From positions 1 through 64,000 of the forward strand of contig JAFRGD010000031.1 in NCBI GenBank assembly GCA_017433975.1: a stretch of DNA of 64,000 bases, in the 5' to 3' direction. The notes below the pieces were generated by a model. It was not told where the DNA came from. It saw only the letters and a list, made by a program, of their open reading frames with translations, and ran no database searches. The translations under genes were made by a program, and so were the position numbers. Below are positions 37,801 to 45,910 of the stretch, in pieces. How positions within the stretch are numbered: position 1 is the stretch's first letter; every line of letters starts with the position of its first letter. This stretch comes from Mogibacterium sp. (GTDB lineage Bacteria; Bacillota; Clostridia; Peptostreptococcales; Anaerovoracaceae).

Positions 37801-39477
37801 ATGACAACACAATGTCTTACGCTTAAGAAATCCAATTGCAGGAACTGCCACAAGTGCATCCGGCACTGCCCGGTCAAGGCGATCCGGTTCTCGGGCGAGC
37901 AGGCGCACATCATCAAGGAGGAGTGCATCCTCTGCGGGACGTGCTTCGTCGTGTGCCCGCAGGGGGCAAAGGAGATCGTCAGCGAGATCGAGAAGGTCCG
38001 GGTGCTGATGCAGAGCGGCGCTCCGGTCGTGGCGAGCCTCGCACCGTCGTTCATCGCGAACTACGACGGCGCGGGCATCGAAGCGATGCGGGAGGCGCTC
38101 CGCAAGATCGGCTTCCACGACGTGGAGGAGACCGCGATCGGTGCGACGATGGTCGCAAACGACTTCGACCGGATCGTGAACGAAGGGACCCAGAGCGTCG
38201 TGATCTCTTCCTGTTGCCACTCGGTCAACCTGCTGATCCAGACGTACTATCCGGATCTGATCCCTTGCCTCGCGCAGACGATGTCACCGATGCAGGCGCA
38301 CTGCCTGGACATCAAGCGGCGCATGCCGGAGGCCCGGACGGTCTTCATCGGCCCGTGCGTGGCAAAGAAGGACGAGTCGCACAAATACCAGGGCATCGTC
38401 GACGCGGCCCTGACGTTTGAGGAACTGCGGCAGATGCTGGACGAGGCGGGCGTCGAGATCGAGCACGTCATGGACGCGAACGAATGCAGCAAGGCGCGGC
38501 TCTTCCCGACGGCGGGCGGCGTCCTCAAGACCATGAAAAAGAACAACCCGGACTACGATTATTTCGCCATCGACGGCGTCCCGAACTGCATCGCGGCGCT
38601 CAACGACATCCGGGAGGGCAACATTGAGCACTGCTTTATCGAGATGAACGCGTGCCCGGGGGCCTGCGTAAACGGGCCGGTCATGGAGAAATACCACTAT
38701 AACGTCGTCAAGGACTACCTGGCCGTGGCGCGCTACGCGGGCGACAAGGACTTCCCGGTCGTGCAGCCGGACCCGGCGGCGATCACCAAGCTCTATCCGT
38801 CACTGGCGGAGGTACGCAATCTGCCGACCGAGTACGAGATCCGCGAAATCCTCAAGCAGATGGGCAAGACCACGCCGGAGGACGAGCTGAACTGCGGTAC
38901 CTGCGGGTACGAGAGCTGTCGCGAGAAGGCGATTGCGGTCTACCAGGGCAAGGCGCAGATCGAGATGTGCCTGCCGTACCTGAGAGACCGGAGCGAGAAC
39001 TTCTCCAATATCATTTTCGATAATACGCCAAACGGCCTCCTCGTGCTGAACGACCGCTTTGAGATCCAGATGATCAACCCGGCGGCGTGCAAGATGATGA
39101 ACATCCGCCGGGCCAAGGACGTCCTCGGGGAGCAGGTCGTGACGGTGCTCGACCCGAAGCCGTTCTTTGACGCGGCGCGGAGCAAACGCGGCGTTTACCT
39201 GACGTCGTATCTCGCGGACTACGACAGATACGTCGACCAGACGGTCCTGTACGATGAGAATTACCACATGTACTTCTGCCTGCTGCAGGATATCACCGAA
39301 CGGACCATGGAGAAGGCCAAGCGGCAGAACGCGCGCAAACAGACGGTCGAGGTCGCGGACGAAGTCGTGGAGCGGCAGATGCGGATCGTACAGGAGATCG
39401 CGTCGCTGCTCGGCGAGACGGCGGCGGAGACCAAGATCGCGCTGACACAATTAAAGGAGTCGATCGAAGATGAATGA
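37801..39477 (+). CDS. Sensory [FeFe]-hydrogenase-like protein with PAS domain (HydS-type)
   Basis: The 558-residue protein has two ferredoxin clusters (C13, C16, C19, C23; C42, C45, C48, C52) and an [FeFe]-hydrogenase domain with all H-cluster cysteines: SSCCHS (C138, C139), GPCVAKK (C186) and NACPGACVNG (C285, C289). A further Fe-S motif follows (C365, C368, C373, C390), then a PAS domain (about 401-500) and a C-terminal helix. This matches group C sensory hydrogenases, which are thought to report H2 or redox state rather than turn over substrate. It overlaps the SpoIIE-type phosphatase gene by 8 nt. The ATG at 37801 is preceded by GAGGA. Maturases HydEFG are not in the window. Confidence 0.88.
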   Translation: MTTQCLTLKKSNCRNCHKCIRHCPVKAIRFSGEQAHIIKEECILCGTCFVVCPQGAKEIVSEIEKVRVLMQSGAPVVASLAPSFIANYDGAGIEAMREALRKIGFHDVEETAIGATMVANDFDRIVNEGTQSVVISSCCHSVNLLIQTYYPDLIPCLAQTMSPMQAHCLDIKRRMPEARTVFIGPCVAKKDESHKYQGIVDAALTFEELRQMLDEAGVEIEHVMDANECSKARLFPTAGGVLKTMKKNNPDYDYFAIDGVPNCIAALNDIREGNIEHCFIEMNACPGACVNGPVMEKYHYNVVKDYLAVARYAGDKDFPVVQPDPAAITKLYPSLAEVRNLPTEYEIREILKQMGKTTPEDELNCGTCGYESCREKAIAVYQGKAQIEMCLPYLRDRSENFSNIIFDNTPNGLLVLNDRFEIQMINPAACKMMNIRRAKDVLGEQVVTVLDPKPFFDAARSKRGVYLTSYLADYDRYVDQTVLYDENYHMYFCLLQDITERTMEKAKRQNARKQTVEVADEVVERQMRIVQEIASLLGETAAETKIALTQLKESIEDE

Positions 39478-40636
39478 TCTCAGCCTGGACATCGGTACGA
39501 GTTATATCACACACTACGGGGAGCAGCTTTGCGGCGACCACTATGAGCTCGTGAACGAGGCGGACGGCGTGTCCAAGGTCATCGTGCTCGCGGACGGGCT
39601 CAAGAGCGGCGTCAAGGCGAGCATCCTGTCGACCTTGACGGCCAAGATGCTGTCCACGATGGTAGCGAGCGGGCTTTCGATCGAGGAGAGCGTCCGGGCG
39701 GTTGCGGCGACGCTGCCGATCAGCTCGGAGCACGGCGTCGCGTATTCCACGTTTACGGTCATGCGCTTTGTCCGGAACACCGTCCTCGAGCTGACGCAGT
39801 ACGAGAACCCGGAGGTGACAATACTGCGGGACGGGGAGCGCTATGAGTATAAAAAGGTGGAACAGGTCATCGATGGCAAGGTGATCATAACGTCCCGGAT
39901 CCGCCTGCAGGAAGGGGATATTATTGTCGCGGTGAGCGACGGGTGCCCGGGGGCCAACGACAGCCTCGCCTACAACCACGACTGGGACCTCCCGCAGATC
40001 GCGGACTTCGTGTCCACGATGTCGATCGCGGGGTACTCCGCAAAGGCGCTCGCGGGCATGCTGGTCGACGAGTGCAACCGCCTGTACGGCGGGAAGCCGA
40101 TCGACGACGCGTCGGCCTGCGTCATCCGCGTGGTCCGGCGGCAACAGGTCAACGTCCTCTTTGGGCCGCCAGCAGACCGGAATGATTGTAACCGGATGCT
40201 GACGCTCTTCTGCTCCAAGGCGGGCAAGCGGATCGTCTGCGGCGGTACGACCGCCAAGATCGCGGCGGACTACCTCGGGACGACGGTCCGGAACAGTACC
40301 AAATACAAGAGCGCAGGCGGGCCGCCGATGTCCGAGATCGACGGCATCGACCTCGTGACGGAGGGGCTGGTCACCATCGACCAGGTCGTCCGGAACGCGG
40401 CTGCCTACCTCGAGAACGACGACATGCACTGGAGCACGGACAAGGATGCGGCGTCGCTGATCTGCCGGATGCTTTTTGAAGAAGCGACGGACGTCAACTT
40501 CTTCGTCGGGCGGGCGGTCAACCCGGCCACGGAAAACCTCCACGCCATGAGCTACAGCGCCAAGTCCGAACTGACGGAGGAACTCGCGAATTACCTTCGC
40601 AAGATGGGCAAGAACGTTAAGATAAGCTATTTTTAA
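39470..40636 (+). CDS. SpoIIE/PP2C-type serine phosphatase
   Basis: The 388-residue protein has metal-binding acidic motifs of PPM phosphatases: LADGLKSGVKAS near the N terminus, VSDGCPGA, and DDASACVIRV near residue 220. The last third (from about 230) is a separate domain with CGGTTAKIAADYLG that I do not recognise. It is the expected output partner of group C hydrogenase sensors: a redox or H2 signal could change dephosphorylation of a target protein. The 8-nt overlap with the sensor gene supports coupled, roughly equimolar synthesis. The phospho-target is not evident nearby. Confidence 0.82.
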   Translation: MNDLSLDIGTSYITHYGEQLCGDHYELVNEADGVSKVIVLADGLKSGVKASILSTLTAKMLSTMVASGLSIEESVRAVAATLPISSEHGVAYSTFTVMRFVRNTVLELTQYENPEVTILRDGERYEYKKVEQVIDGKVIITSRIRLQEGDIIVAVSDGCPGANDSLAYNHDWDLPQIADFVSTMSIAGYSAKALAGMLVDECNRLYGGKPIDDASACVIRVVRRQQVNVLFGPPADRNDCNRMLTLFCSKAGKRIVCGGTTAKIAADYLGTTVRNSTKYKSAGGPPMSEIDGIDLVTEGLVTIDQVVRNAAAYLENDDMHWSTDKDAASLICRMLFEEATDVNFFVGRAVNPATENLHAMSYSAKSELTEELANYLRKMGKNVKISYF

Positions 40637-40647
40637 AGGAGAAAGCC

Positions 40648-41667
40648 ATGTTACTGGGACATGAGAAGGTCGAGATCCTGCACCTGCCGACACCGCTTGA
40701 GTATCTCGCGAACGTCTCCGCCGACCTCGGCGTGGACATCTACATCAAGCGGGACGACCTGACCGGCCTCGCGACCGGCGGGAATAAACTGCGTAAACTG
40801 GAGTATTTCGTCAAGGACGCCCTGGACCAGGGCGCGACGACGCTGGTGACCGTCGGCGGGGCGCAGACCAACCACGGCCGGCTGACGGCTGCTGCCGCGG
40901 CCAAATACGGGCTCCGGTGCGCGATCGTGACCGGTGACGAGTACCCGGGCGAGATCTCCGCCAACCTGATCCTCGACGGGATGCTCGGCTGCGACGTGTA
41001 CTTCGTGAAGGACTTCGAGGCGGGCGTCCGGAACGTCATTGCAAAGTACGAGGCGGAGGGTGAGAGCGTCTACTACGTCCCGATGGGCGGGTCCAACGAA
41101 CTCGGCATGCTGGGATACTATGAGTGCGCGATGGAGCTGACCGCGCAGGCAGAAGACCTCGGAATCCGGGACGCGCTGATCGTGACGACCTTGGGGAGCC
41201 TCGGCACGTATATGGGACTCGCCGTTGGGCTCGCGAACGAGCGGTCACCGCTGCGCGTCAAGGGCATCAACGTCGCCGCTTTTGACTGGCAGACCGTGGC
41301 GGAGATCCGGGAAGCCTGCATGGAGTACTTCGGCAGGGTCAAGGCGTTCTACGGCCTGGACCTCGAGATGGCCGCGGAGGACTTCGACGTCGAGAAGGAC
41401 TACGACTTCGGCGCGTACAACAACCCGGTCGAGGAGGTCCGCGAGGGCCTGTACTACATGGCGCGCCGCGAGGCGATCATCCTCGACCCATGCTACACCG
41501 GCAAGACCTGGGCCGCGATCCTCCGGATGGTCCGCGAGGGCAAGATCGCGCAGGGCTCCAAGGTCATCTTCATGCACACCGGCGGATATCCGGGCATTTA
41601 CACGAGACACCACCGGCTCGAGTTCGAGCGCGAGCTGATGAAATACATGCATACAGATGAATTTTAA
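40648..41667 (+). CDS. D-cysteine desulfhydrase / ACC deaminase-family PLP enzyme
   Basis: The 339-residue fold-type II enzyme starts with HLPTPLEYLANVSADLG, then IKRDDLTGLATGGNKLRKLE with the probable PLP lysine K47, and VTVGGAQTNHGR for cofactor contacts. The later TLGSLGTYMGL is the phosphate-binding Gly-rich loop. Relatives split D-cysteine to pyruvate, H2S and ammonia or deaminate ACC; D-cysteine desulfhydrase is more likely in an anaerobe. It is 11 nt after the phosphatase gene with AAAGGAG, so it is in the sensor operon. The link between H2 sensing and sulfide release is unexplained. Confidence 0.82.
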   Translation: MLLGHEKVEILHLPTPLEYLANVSADLGVDIYIKRDDLTGLATGGNKLRKLEYFVKDALDQGATTLVTVGGAQTNHGRLTAAAAAKYGLRCAIVTGDEYPGEISANLILDGMLGCDVYFVKDFEAGVRNVIAKYEAEGESVYYVPMGGSNELGMLGYYECAMELTAQAEDLGIRDALIVTTLGSLGTYMGLAVGLANERSPLRVKGINVAAFDWQTVAEIREACMEYFGRVKAFYGLDLEMAAEDFDVEKDYDFGAYNNPVEEVREGLYYMARREAIILDPCYTGKTWAAILRMVREGKIAQGSKVIFMHTGGYPGIYTRHHRLEFERELMKYMHTDEF

Positions 41668-41676
41668 TCGGGGATC

Positions 41677-42981
41677 ATGACACAGGGCGAGAACAATCAA
41701 CAAAATAAACCGAATGGTACCGGGCAAAGCGGTCCGGTGAAACGCAAGGTCGCCAAGACCACGACCCGGCCGACCAAGGCACAGGAACGCAAGGACAAAA
41801 TCGACGTCCGCAAGTCCCTGCTGAAAGAAAAAGCCGCGGCGAAGGCGGCATTCGGGCGCGGCAAACACGACGGCGGCAAGTCGCGGAAGCCGATCGGCGA
41901 GGTGCTCCGGGATCCATCCGCACGCAAGCGGATCTTCCGGACGATTCTCGCGGTACTCATCCTCTTATGCGTGGCGGCGATCGCGACCGTCGTTCTTCTG
42001 CACCGTAACATGGAGCACGAGCGGATCTCTTCCGAGGGCTACTTCCATGACGAGCGGTTTGCGGACTGCCTCGTCGTCGACGGAATCGACGTATCATTCG
42101 CCCAGGGCGAGGACATCGACTGGGACAAGGTGAAACAATCCGGGGTGGACTTCGTGTTCATCCGAGCGGGGTTCCGCGGCGCGGAGAGCGGCAAATTGAA
42201 CGAGGACTCCGAGTTCATCCGCAACATCGAAGGTGCGCAGGACGCCGGTCTGATGGTAGGAGTGTATTTCTACTCTCAGGCGGTGACCGCCCGCGAAGCG
42301 CGCGAGGAGGCGCAGTTCGTCCTCGCGCTCGTCGAACCATATGATATCACGCTGCCGCTGGTCATGGACTACGAGGTCTATCCGGGCGGCCGGCTGGAGA
42401 AGGCCTACGAGACCGGACTGCTCACGCCGACCTTCATGAACAACGTCGCGATGGAGTTCTGCAGGACGGTCGAGGCGAAGGGTTACCAGTCCGCGGTCTA
42501 CGCGAATTATTACTTCCTCACGACCTACCTCGACGGAGCGTCTCTCGGGGGCAGCACCGACGTCTGGCTCGCGCATTATACCGACGCGACGGACTACCCG
42601 GAAGCGTACCGCTTCTGGCAGTGCTCCGGCGCGGAGACCGTGCCGGGCATCCCGGGAGAAGTCGATAAAGACTTCTGGTATCTCGACCTCACTCCGGAGG
42701 CGGACGGAACCGCATCGGTCGCTGCAGACCTGTCCGGTAGGACTTCGGTGGGAACGTGCGCCGTTACGCTCAAGAAAACCAAGATCACATATTACGGGAA
42801 GCCGGTCCGGCCGGGCGTGACCGTCACCTTGGACGGGAAGCGCCTGAGCGAAGGGCGGGACTATCTGGTGAGCTACGTGAAGAACACCGAGCCGGGCACA
42901 GGCTACGTCGTCGTGACCGGAATCGGCAATTATACCGGCCGGCAGGTGCAGAGTTTCGAGATCGGTGAACTGTGGAAGTGA
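41677..42981 (+). CDS. Membrane-anchored GH25 lysozyme-like protein
   Basis: The 434-residue protein has a basic cytoplasmic N terminus (1-87), one membrane helix (about 88-109), and a glycoside hydrolase family 25 domain. This runs from VDGIDVSFAQ to near residue 350, with the DxE catalytic pair in PLVMDYEVY. A C-terminal beta module (about 360-434) with YYGKPVRPGVTV and GIGNYTG follows. It should hydrolyse the muramyl linkage of peptidoglycan outside the membrane during growth or remodelling. The same C-terminal module type occurs in the surface protein at the left edge. It starts 9 nt after the desulfhydrase-like gene and is the last gene of that operon. Confidence 0.86.
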   Translation: MTQGENNQQNKPNGTGQSGPVKRKVAKTTTRPTKAQERKDKIDVRKSLLKEKAAAKAAFGRGKHDGGKSRKPIGEVLRDPSARKRIFRTILAVLILLCVAAIATVVLLHRNMEHERISSEGYFHDERFADCLVVDGIDVSFAQGEDIDWDKVKQSGVDFVFIRAGFRGAESGKLNEDSEFIRNIEGAQDAGLMVGVYFYSQAVTAREAREEAQFVLALVEPYDITLPLVMDYEVYPGGRLEKAYETGLLTPTFMNNVAMEFCRTVEAKGYQSAVYANYYFLTTYLDGASLGGSTDVWLAHYTDATDYPEAYRFWQCSGAETVPGIPGEVDKDFWYLDLTPEADGTASVAADLSGRTSVGTCAVTLKKTKITYYGKPVRPGVTVTLDGKRLSEGRDYLVSYVKNTEPGTGYVVVTGIGNYTGRQVQSFEIGELWK

Positions 42982-43025
42982 CCGCATTTCTGCGCAATTG
43001 TTCACAAGTTCTTGACAAAACCTTG

Positions 43026-43054
43026 TTGCAACGTTTGCCATGTTGTGGTATCTT
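43026..43054 (+). promoter_or_regulatory. Possible promoter of the small lipoprotein gene
   Basis: TTGCAA (43026-43031), a 17-nt spacer and TATCTT (43049-43054). A nearby TTGACA at 43012 has no -10 at the right distance. Confidence 0.45.
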
Positions 43055-43172
43055 AATATCTGTAAAGTTTTGGGATTCGGAGTGCCGGAATCTGCGTCAT
43101 CCTGAATTGATTTCCGGAATTCGAGCCGCCTTATTAAGAGGAAGAATTATTTAGGAAAGGAATTTACACAAG

Positions 43173-43598
43173 ATGAAAAAGAACAGCAGAATTTTAGCGC
43201 TTCTTCTGGTTGCCGTACTGAGCGTATGCGCCATCATGACGGGCTGCAGCAAAAAGACCCCAACGCTGGAAGATTACTTCAAGGATCACCCGGATCAGAT
43301 GGCTTCGTTCGAGGAGTCGTTCGCGAGCAATGGCCTGGACGGAACGGTTGAGGTCAAGGAGAATGACATCATCATGACCGTTGATATCACTTCGGCGCTC
43401 GGCTCCGGCATCACGCTGGACGATTCGACCAAGCAGCTTCTTCAGTCGAGCTTCGACAGCGCGTTTGACCAGAGTGAGGCGAAACTCGCGTCCTCCATCG
43501 CAGGCGTTGAGGAAGAGACCGGCATCAAGGGAATCACAGTTAAAGTCATCGTTGTTTATGACGGCGAGACTGTCTACGAGAGATCGTTCACAGCGTAA
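43173..43598 (+). CDS. Small lipoprotein, DUF4854-like
   Basis: The 141-residue protein starts MKKNSRILALLL with a lipoprotein signal and lipobox MTGC (C25). The mature part of about 116 residues has a TLEDYFKDHP start, a KENDIIMTVDI strand and a closing VKVIVVYDGETVYERSF. I recognise this as the DUF4854 type found in Clostridia; function is unknown. A ribosome binding site (GGAAAGGAA) lies upstream, and it has its own promoter region and terminator, so it is monocistronic. Confidence 0.75.
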   Translation: MKKNSRILALLLVAVLSVCAIMTGCSKKTPTLEDYFKDHPDQMASFEESFASNGLDGTVEVKENDIIMTVDITSALGSGITLDDSTKQLLQSSFDSAFDQSEAKLASSIAGVEEETGIKGITVKVIVVYDGETVYERSFTA

Positions 43599-43625
43599 TT
43601 GAATCGCAATCAAACAGAGAACATG

Positions 43626-43652
43626 CGGCGGAGCAAACGCTCCGCCGTTTTT
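43626..43652 (+). terminator. Rho-independent terminator
   Basis: A 9-bp perfect stem CGGCGGAGC / GCTCCGCCG with AAAC loop is followed by TTTTT. Confidence 0.93.
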
Positions 43653-43661
43653 CTATTTCCG

Positions 43662-43759
43662 TAGATAATTTATAAAATTTTTATAAAACCTATTGACCCC
43701 CGCGAGTGGAAATACTATAATCAAGAAAATTATTATAAAAATAGAAATATTTTATAATT
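43662..43759 (+). promoter_or_regulatory. MFS promoter with TTTATAAAA repeats and operator-like palindrome
   Basis: TTGACC (43693-43698), a 17-nt spacer and TATAAT (43716-43721) form the promoter. Two TTTATAAAA copies (43669-43677 and 43680-43688) lie 11 bp apart just upstream. ATTATAAAA-N9-TTTTATAAT (43732-43740 with 43750-43758) is a perfect inverted repeat just downstream. These look like binding sites for one regulator. Confidence 0.7.
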
Positions 43760-43779
43760 CACGGAAAGCGGGAGGAATC

Positions 43780-45042
43780 ATGAGGACGAATACGAATCTG
43801 GAACAAAAGGCTGCGGGGGTTTCAGGGCTGCGCAGCGCGCTGATGATGGTCGCGCTCGGACTGCCGTACTTTTTCAGCAATTTCCATAGGTATGCTTTGG
43901 GAATCATCGGGTCGGTCATCGCAGCGGATTATCAGCTGACCCCGGAGCAACTCGGAATTCTGGGCTCCGCACTGCTTTACACCTATGCAGCCATGCAGAT
44001 TCCCTGCGGGTATCTCGCGGACAAGATCTCACCAAAGAAGATGCTGGTCTTTTCGTGCATTCTCGCGGCAATCAGTTCGGTCATGTTCGCCTCCGGGTCG
44101 AACTTCACCAGTCTGGTTATCGCCAGAGCCCTAACCGGCGTCGCGACCGCCCTGGTTTACGTCCCGGCGATGGCGATCATCCGGAAGTCCTACGGCGATG
44201 CGGTTTACGGATCCATGGTAGGCATCATGGTCGCCATGGGCAAAGCGGGGAATGTCGCAGCGGCATCACCGCTTAAGTTCTTTACAGACATCGTCGGCTG
44301 GAAGGCGACTTTCCGGGGAATCGGTGCGATCTCCATCGTGATCGCGGTGCTCGCGTGGTTCCTCATCATTGAAACAAAGGCAGAACGGGAGGCGATGAAA
44401 GAAAAGCGCAGAACTGCGCAAAAGGCCGACCTGAGCGGCCTCCGCTCCGCCGGCGCGATCACCATCATGGTCTGGTTCTTCCTGGTAGCCGGGACCAGGC
44501 TGTCCTTCCAGAGCCTCTGGGCGGGCAAGTATTTCACGGAGGGCATCGGCGGTACGGACGCGCAGTCCGGATACTATCTGACGATGATGTCGGTGGGCTG
44601 CATCTTCGGCTCTCTGATCTTTGGGAAACTCTCCGACGCGATCGGAAGCATGCGGGCGCTAGTGATTTGTTCCTTGGTATTCTCCGCGTCGTGGCTGATG
44701 TTCATGCTGATCCCGGTCGGCGCCACCGGAGTCTTCGTCCATATCGCCAGCGCGATCCTCGGCGCAGTCGGCGCTGGGACGTTCACGGTGTGCTTCAGCT
44801 GCGTCCGGTCCTTCGTCAGCGCGGGCGGTACCGGATTGTCCTCCGGAATCTTTAACTTTTTCGCGTTCTTCGGCAGCGCGATGTTCACGCAGTTCAGCAC
44901 GAAGATTTTCGGTCTGTCCAACGGTACGGTCAAGGATCAGTTCAACGTTTTACTGCTCGTTTTCACGGTAATCACCCTGATTGCAGCCCTCGTCGTGGCC
45001 GCGGCGAACCGGAAGAAAATCGCGGAAGAGAAAAATCGGTAA
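43780..45042 (+). CDS. MFS transporter
   Basis: The 420-residue carrier has 12 predicted helices, with NFHRYALGIIG in helix 1 and MQIPCGYLADKISPKK at loop 2-3. The ATG at 43780 follows GGGAGGAATC. It is divided from the next gene, a PAS-HTH regulator, by about 86 nt. Promoter motifs shared with the regulator and the first 2-oxoacid oxidoreductase operon imply import or export of a compound related to that pathway, for example an organic acid or amino acid. The exact substrate is unknown. Confidence 0.8.
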   Translation: MRTNTNLEQKAAGVSGLRSALMMVALGLPYFFSNFHRYALGIIGSVIAADYQLTPEQLGILGSALLYTYAAMQIPCGYLADKISPKKMLVFSCILAAISSVMFASGSNFTSLVIARALTGVATALVYVPAMAIIRKSYGDAVYGSMVGIMVAMGKAGNVAAASPLKFFTDIVGWKATFRGIGAISIVIAVLAWFLIIETKAEREAMKEKRRTAQKADLSGLRSAGAITIMVWFFLVAGTRLSFQSLWAGKYFTEGIGGTDAQSGYYLTMMSVGCIFGSLIFGKLSDAIGSMRALVICSLVFSASWLMFMLIPVGATGVFVHIASAILGAVGAGTFTVCFSCVRSFVSAGGTGLSSGIFNFFAFFGSAMFTQFSTKIFGLSNGTVKDQFNVLLLVFTVITLIAALVVAAANRKKIAEEKNR

Positions 45043-45071
45043 TGTCACTTTTCAAAAGCGCCGTTACAATG

Positions 45072-45090
45072 TAGAATATTATTATAAATC
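45072..45090 (+). promoter_or_regulatory. Putative operator upstream of the PAS-HTH regulator
   Basis: TAGAATATTATTATAAATC matches motifs upstream of the adjacent MFS gene and the oxidoreductase operon. The promoter itself is uncertain; TAGAAT (45072) with TTTTCA 17 nt upstream is a candidate. Confidence 0.5.
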
Positions 45091-45128
45091 TGACGACAAT
45101 TTAGAATGCAGGGGGCAGGAGTAAAGAA

Positions 45129-45785
45129 ATGACACAAGAGGAAAGGTTGGATATGCTGAAGCGGGTCGCGTGTGGCCTCGCAAAGGTGATGGGGAATGAT
45201 ACTGAGGTGGTGCTGCACGACCTGACACGGGGAGAAGTCGCGTACATCGCGAATGGCCATGTGACAGGCCGCGCGGTCGGATACAAGATCAATCCGTCCG
45301 TTTATAAGGCCGTGATCAAGAGGATAGACGCGGACGACCATCTGATCGGGTACGGAAGCCAGTCATCCTCGGGTAAGAATCTCCGGGCGTCGCATTTTGT
45401 GTTCCGGGACGAGGCCGGCGAGCCGTGCGCGATGCTGTGCATCAACGAAGATACTTCAAAATACGAAGAAATGCTGCGGTTTCTGCAATCTAAGATCCAG
45501 CTCAGGCCGATTGCGGACGAGGACGGCGGCGCAGATGAGGTGTTCGACGAGAATTACATTCAGCGGATGACCCAGCAGGCCATCATCGATTCGGTCGAAC
45601 GGATGAAGCCGACCGATATCAATACGAAAGAAGGCAAGATGGAATTGCTCCGGCGCCTCCGCATCAAAGGGGTTTTCAACGTCAAGGACGCCGTGCCGTA
45701 CGTCTGCAGTGTTCTGTCCGTCTCACAGGCGACGCTTTATAACTATCTGCGCGACTTGCGAAATGAAGAGAGTGACACCGAGTAA
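45129..45785 (+). CDS. YheO-like PAS and HTH transcriptional regulator
   Basis: The 218-residue protein has an N-terminal PAS-like domain of the YheO type (EVVLHDLTRGEVAYIANGHV, later RASHFVFRDEAGEPCAMLCI) and a C-terminal helix-turn-helix ending AVPYVCSVLSVSQATLYNYL. YheO-like regulators sense small ligands; the ligand here is unknown. AGGAG lies upstream of the ATG. It sits between an MFS gene and the first DABC oxidoreductase operon. All three transcription units share A+T-rich motifs, so it probably controls them and itself. Confidence 0.82.
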   Translation: MTQEERLDMLKRVACGLAKVMGNDTEVVLHDLTRGEVAYIANGHVTGRAVGYKINPSVYKAVIKRIDADDHLIGYGSQSSSGKNLRASHFVFRDEAGEPCAMLCINEDTSKYEEMLRFLQSKIQLRPIADEDGGADEVFDENYIQRMTQQAIIDSVERMKPTDINTKEGKMELLRRLRIKGVFNVKDAVPYVCSVLSVSQATLYNYLRDLRNEESDTE

Positions 45786-45791
45786 ACATTT

Positions 45792-45843
45792 TAGAATAAT
45801 TTTATAAATTTATATTGACATTATAATAATAGAATGATATTAT
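45792..45843 (+). promoter_or_regulatory. Promoter of the first 2-oxoacid oxidoreductase operon
   Basis: TTGACA (45815-45820), a 17-nt spacer and TATTAT (45838-45843). The putative activator or repressor motif TAGAATAATTTTATAAATT (45792-45810) lies directly upstream of the -35. Confidence 0.8.
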
Positions 45844-45870
45844 CACATTAGAAAATTTTTCTAATGTGAT
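45842..45870. promoter_or_regulatory. Perfect 29-bp palindrome at the operon start
   Basis: ATCACATTAGAAAA (45842-45855) and TTTTCTAATGTGAT (45857-45870) are perfect complements around a single central T. The repeat overlaps the -10 and the expected transcription start, as an operator would. As RNA it could also form a hairpin in the leader. Confidence 0.75.
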
Positions 45871-45910
45871 TTATTCTTTTTCGGATTTTTATAACCAAAG
45901 GAGGGTTTCA

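Noticed and set aside
43012..43017. TTGACA as -35 of the small lipoprotein gene
   Set aside because: No -10-like hexamer lies 16-18 nt downstream; the TTGCAA/TATCTT pair fits better.
45842..45870. Palindrome as terminator of the PAS-HTH regulator gene
   Set aside because: It overlaps the -10 of a strong promoter for the next operon and is A+T-rich without a compact G+C stem; operator is the better reading, though some termination cannot be excluded.
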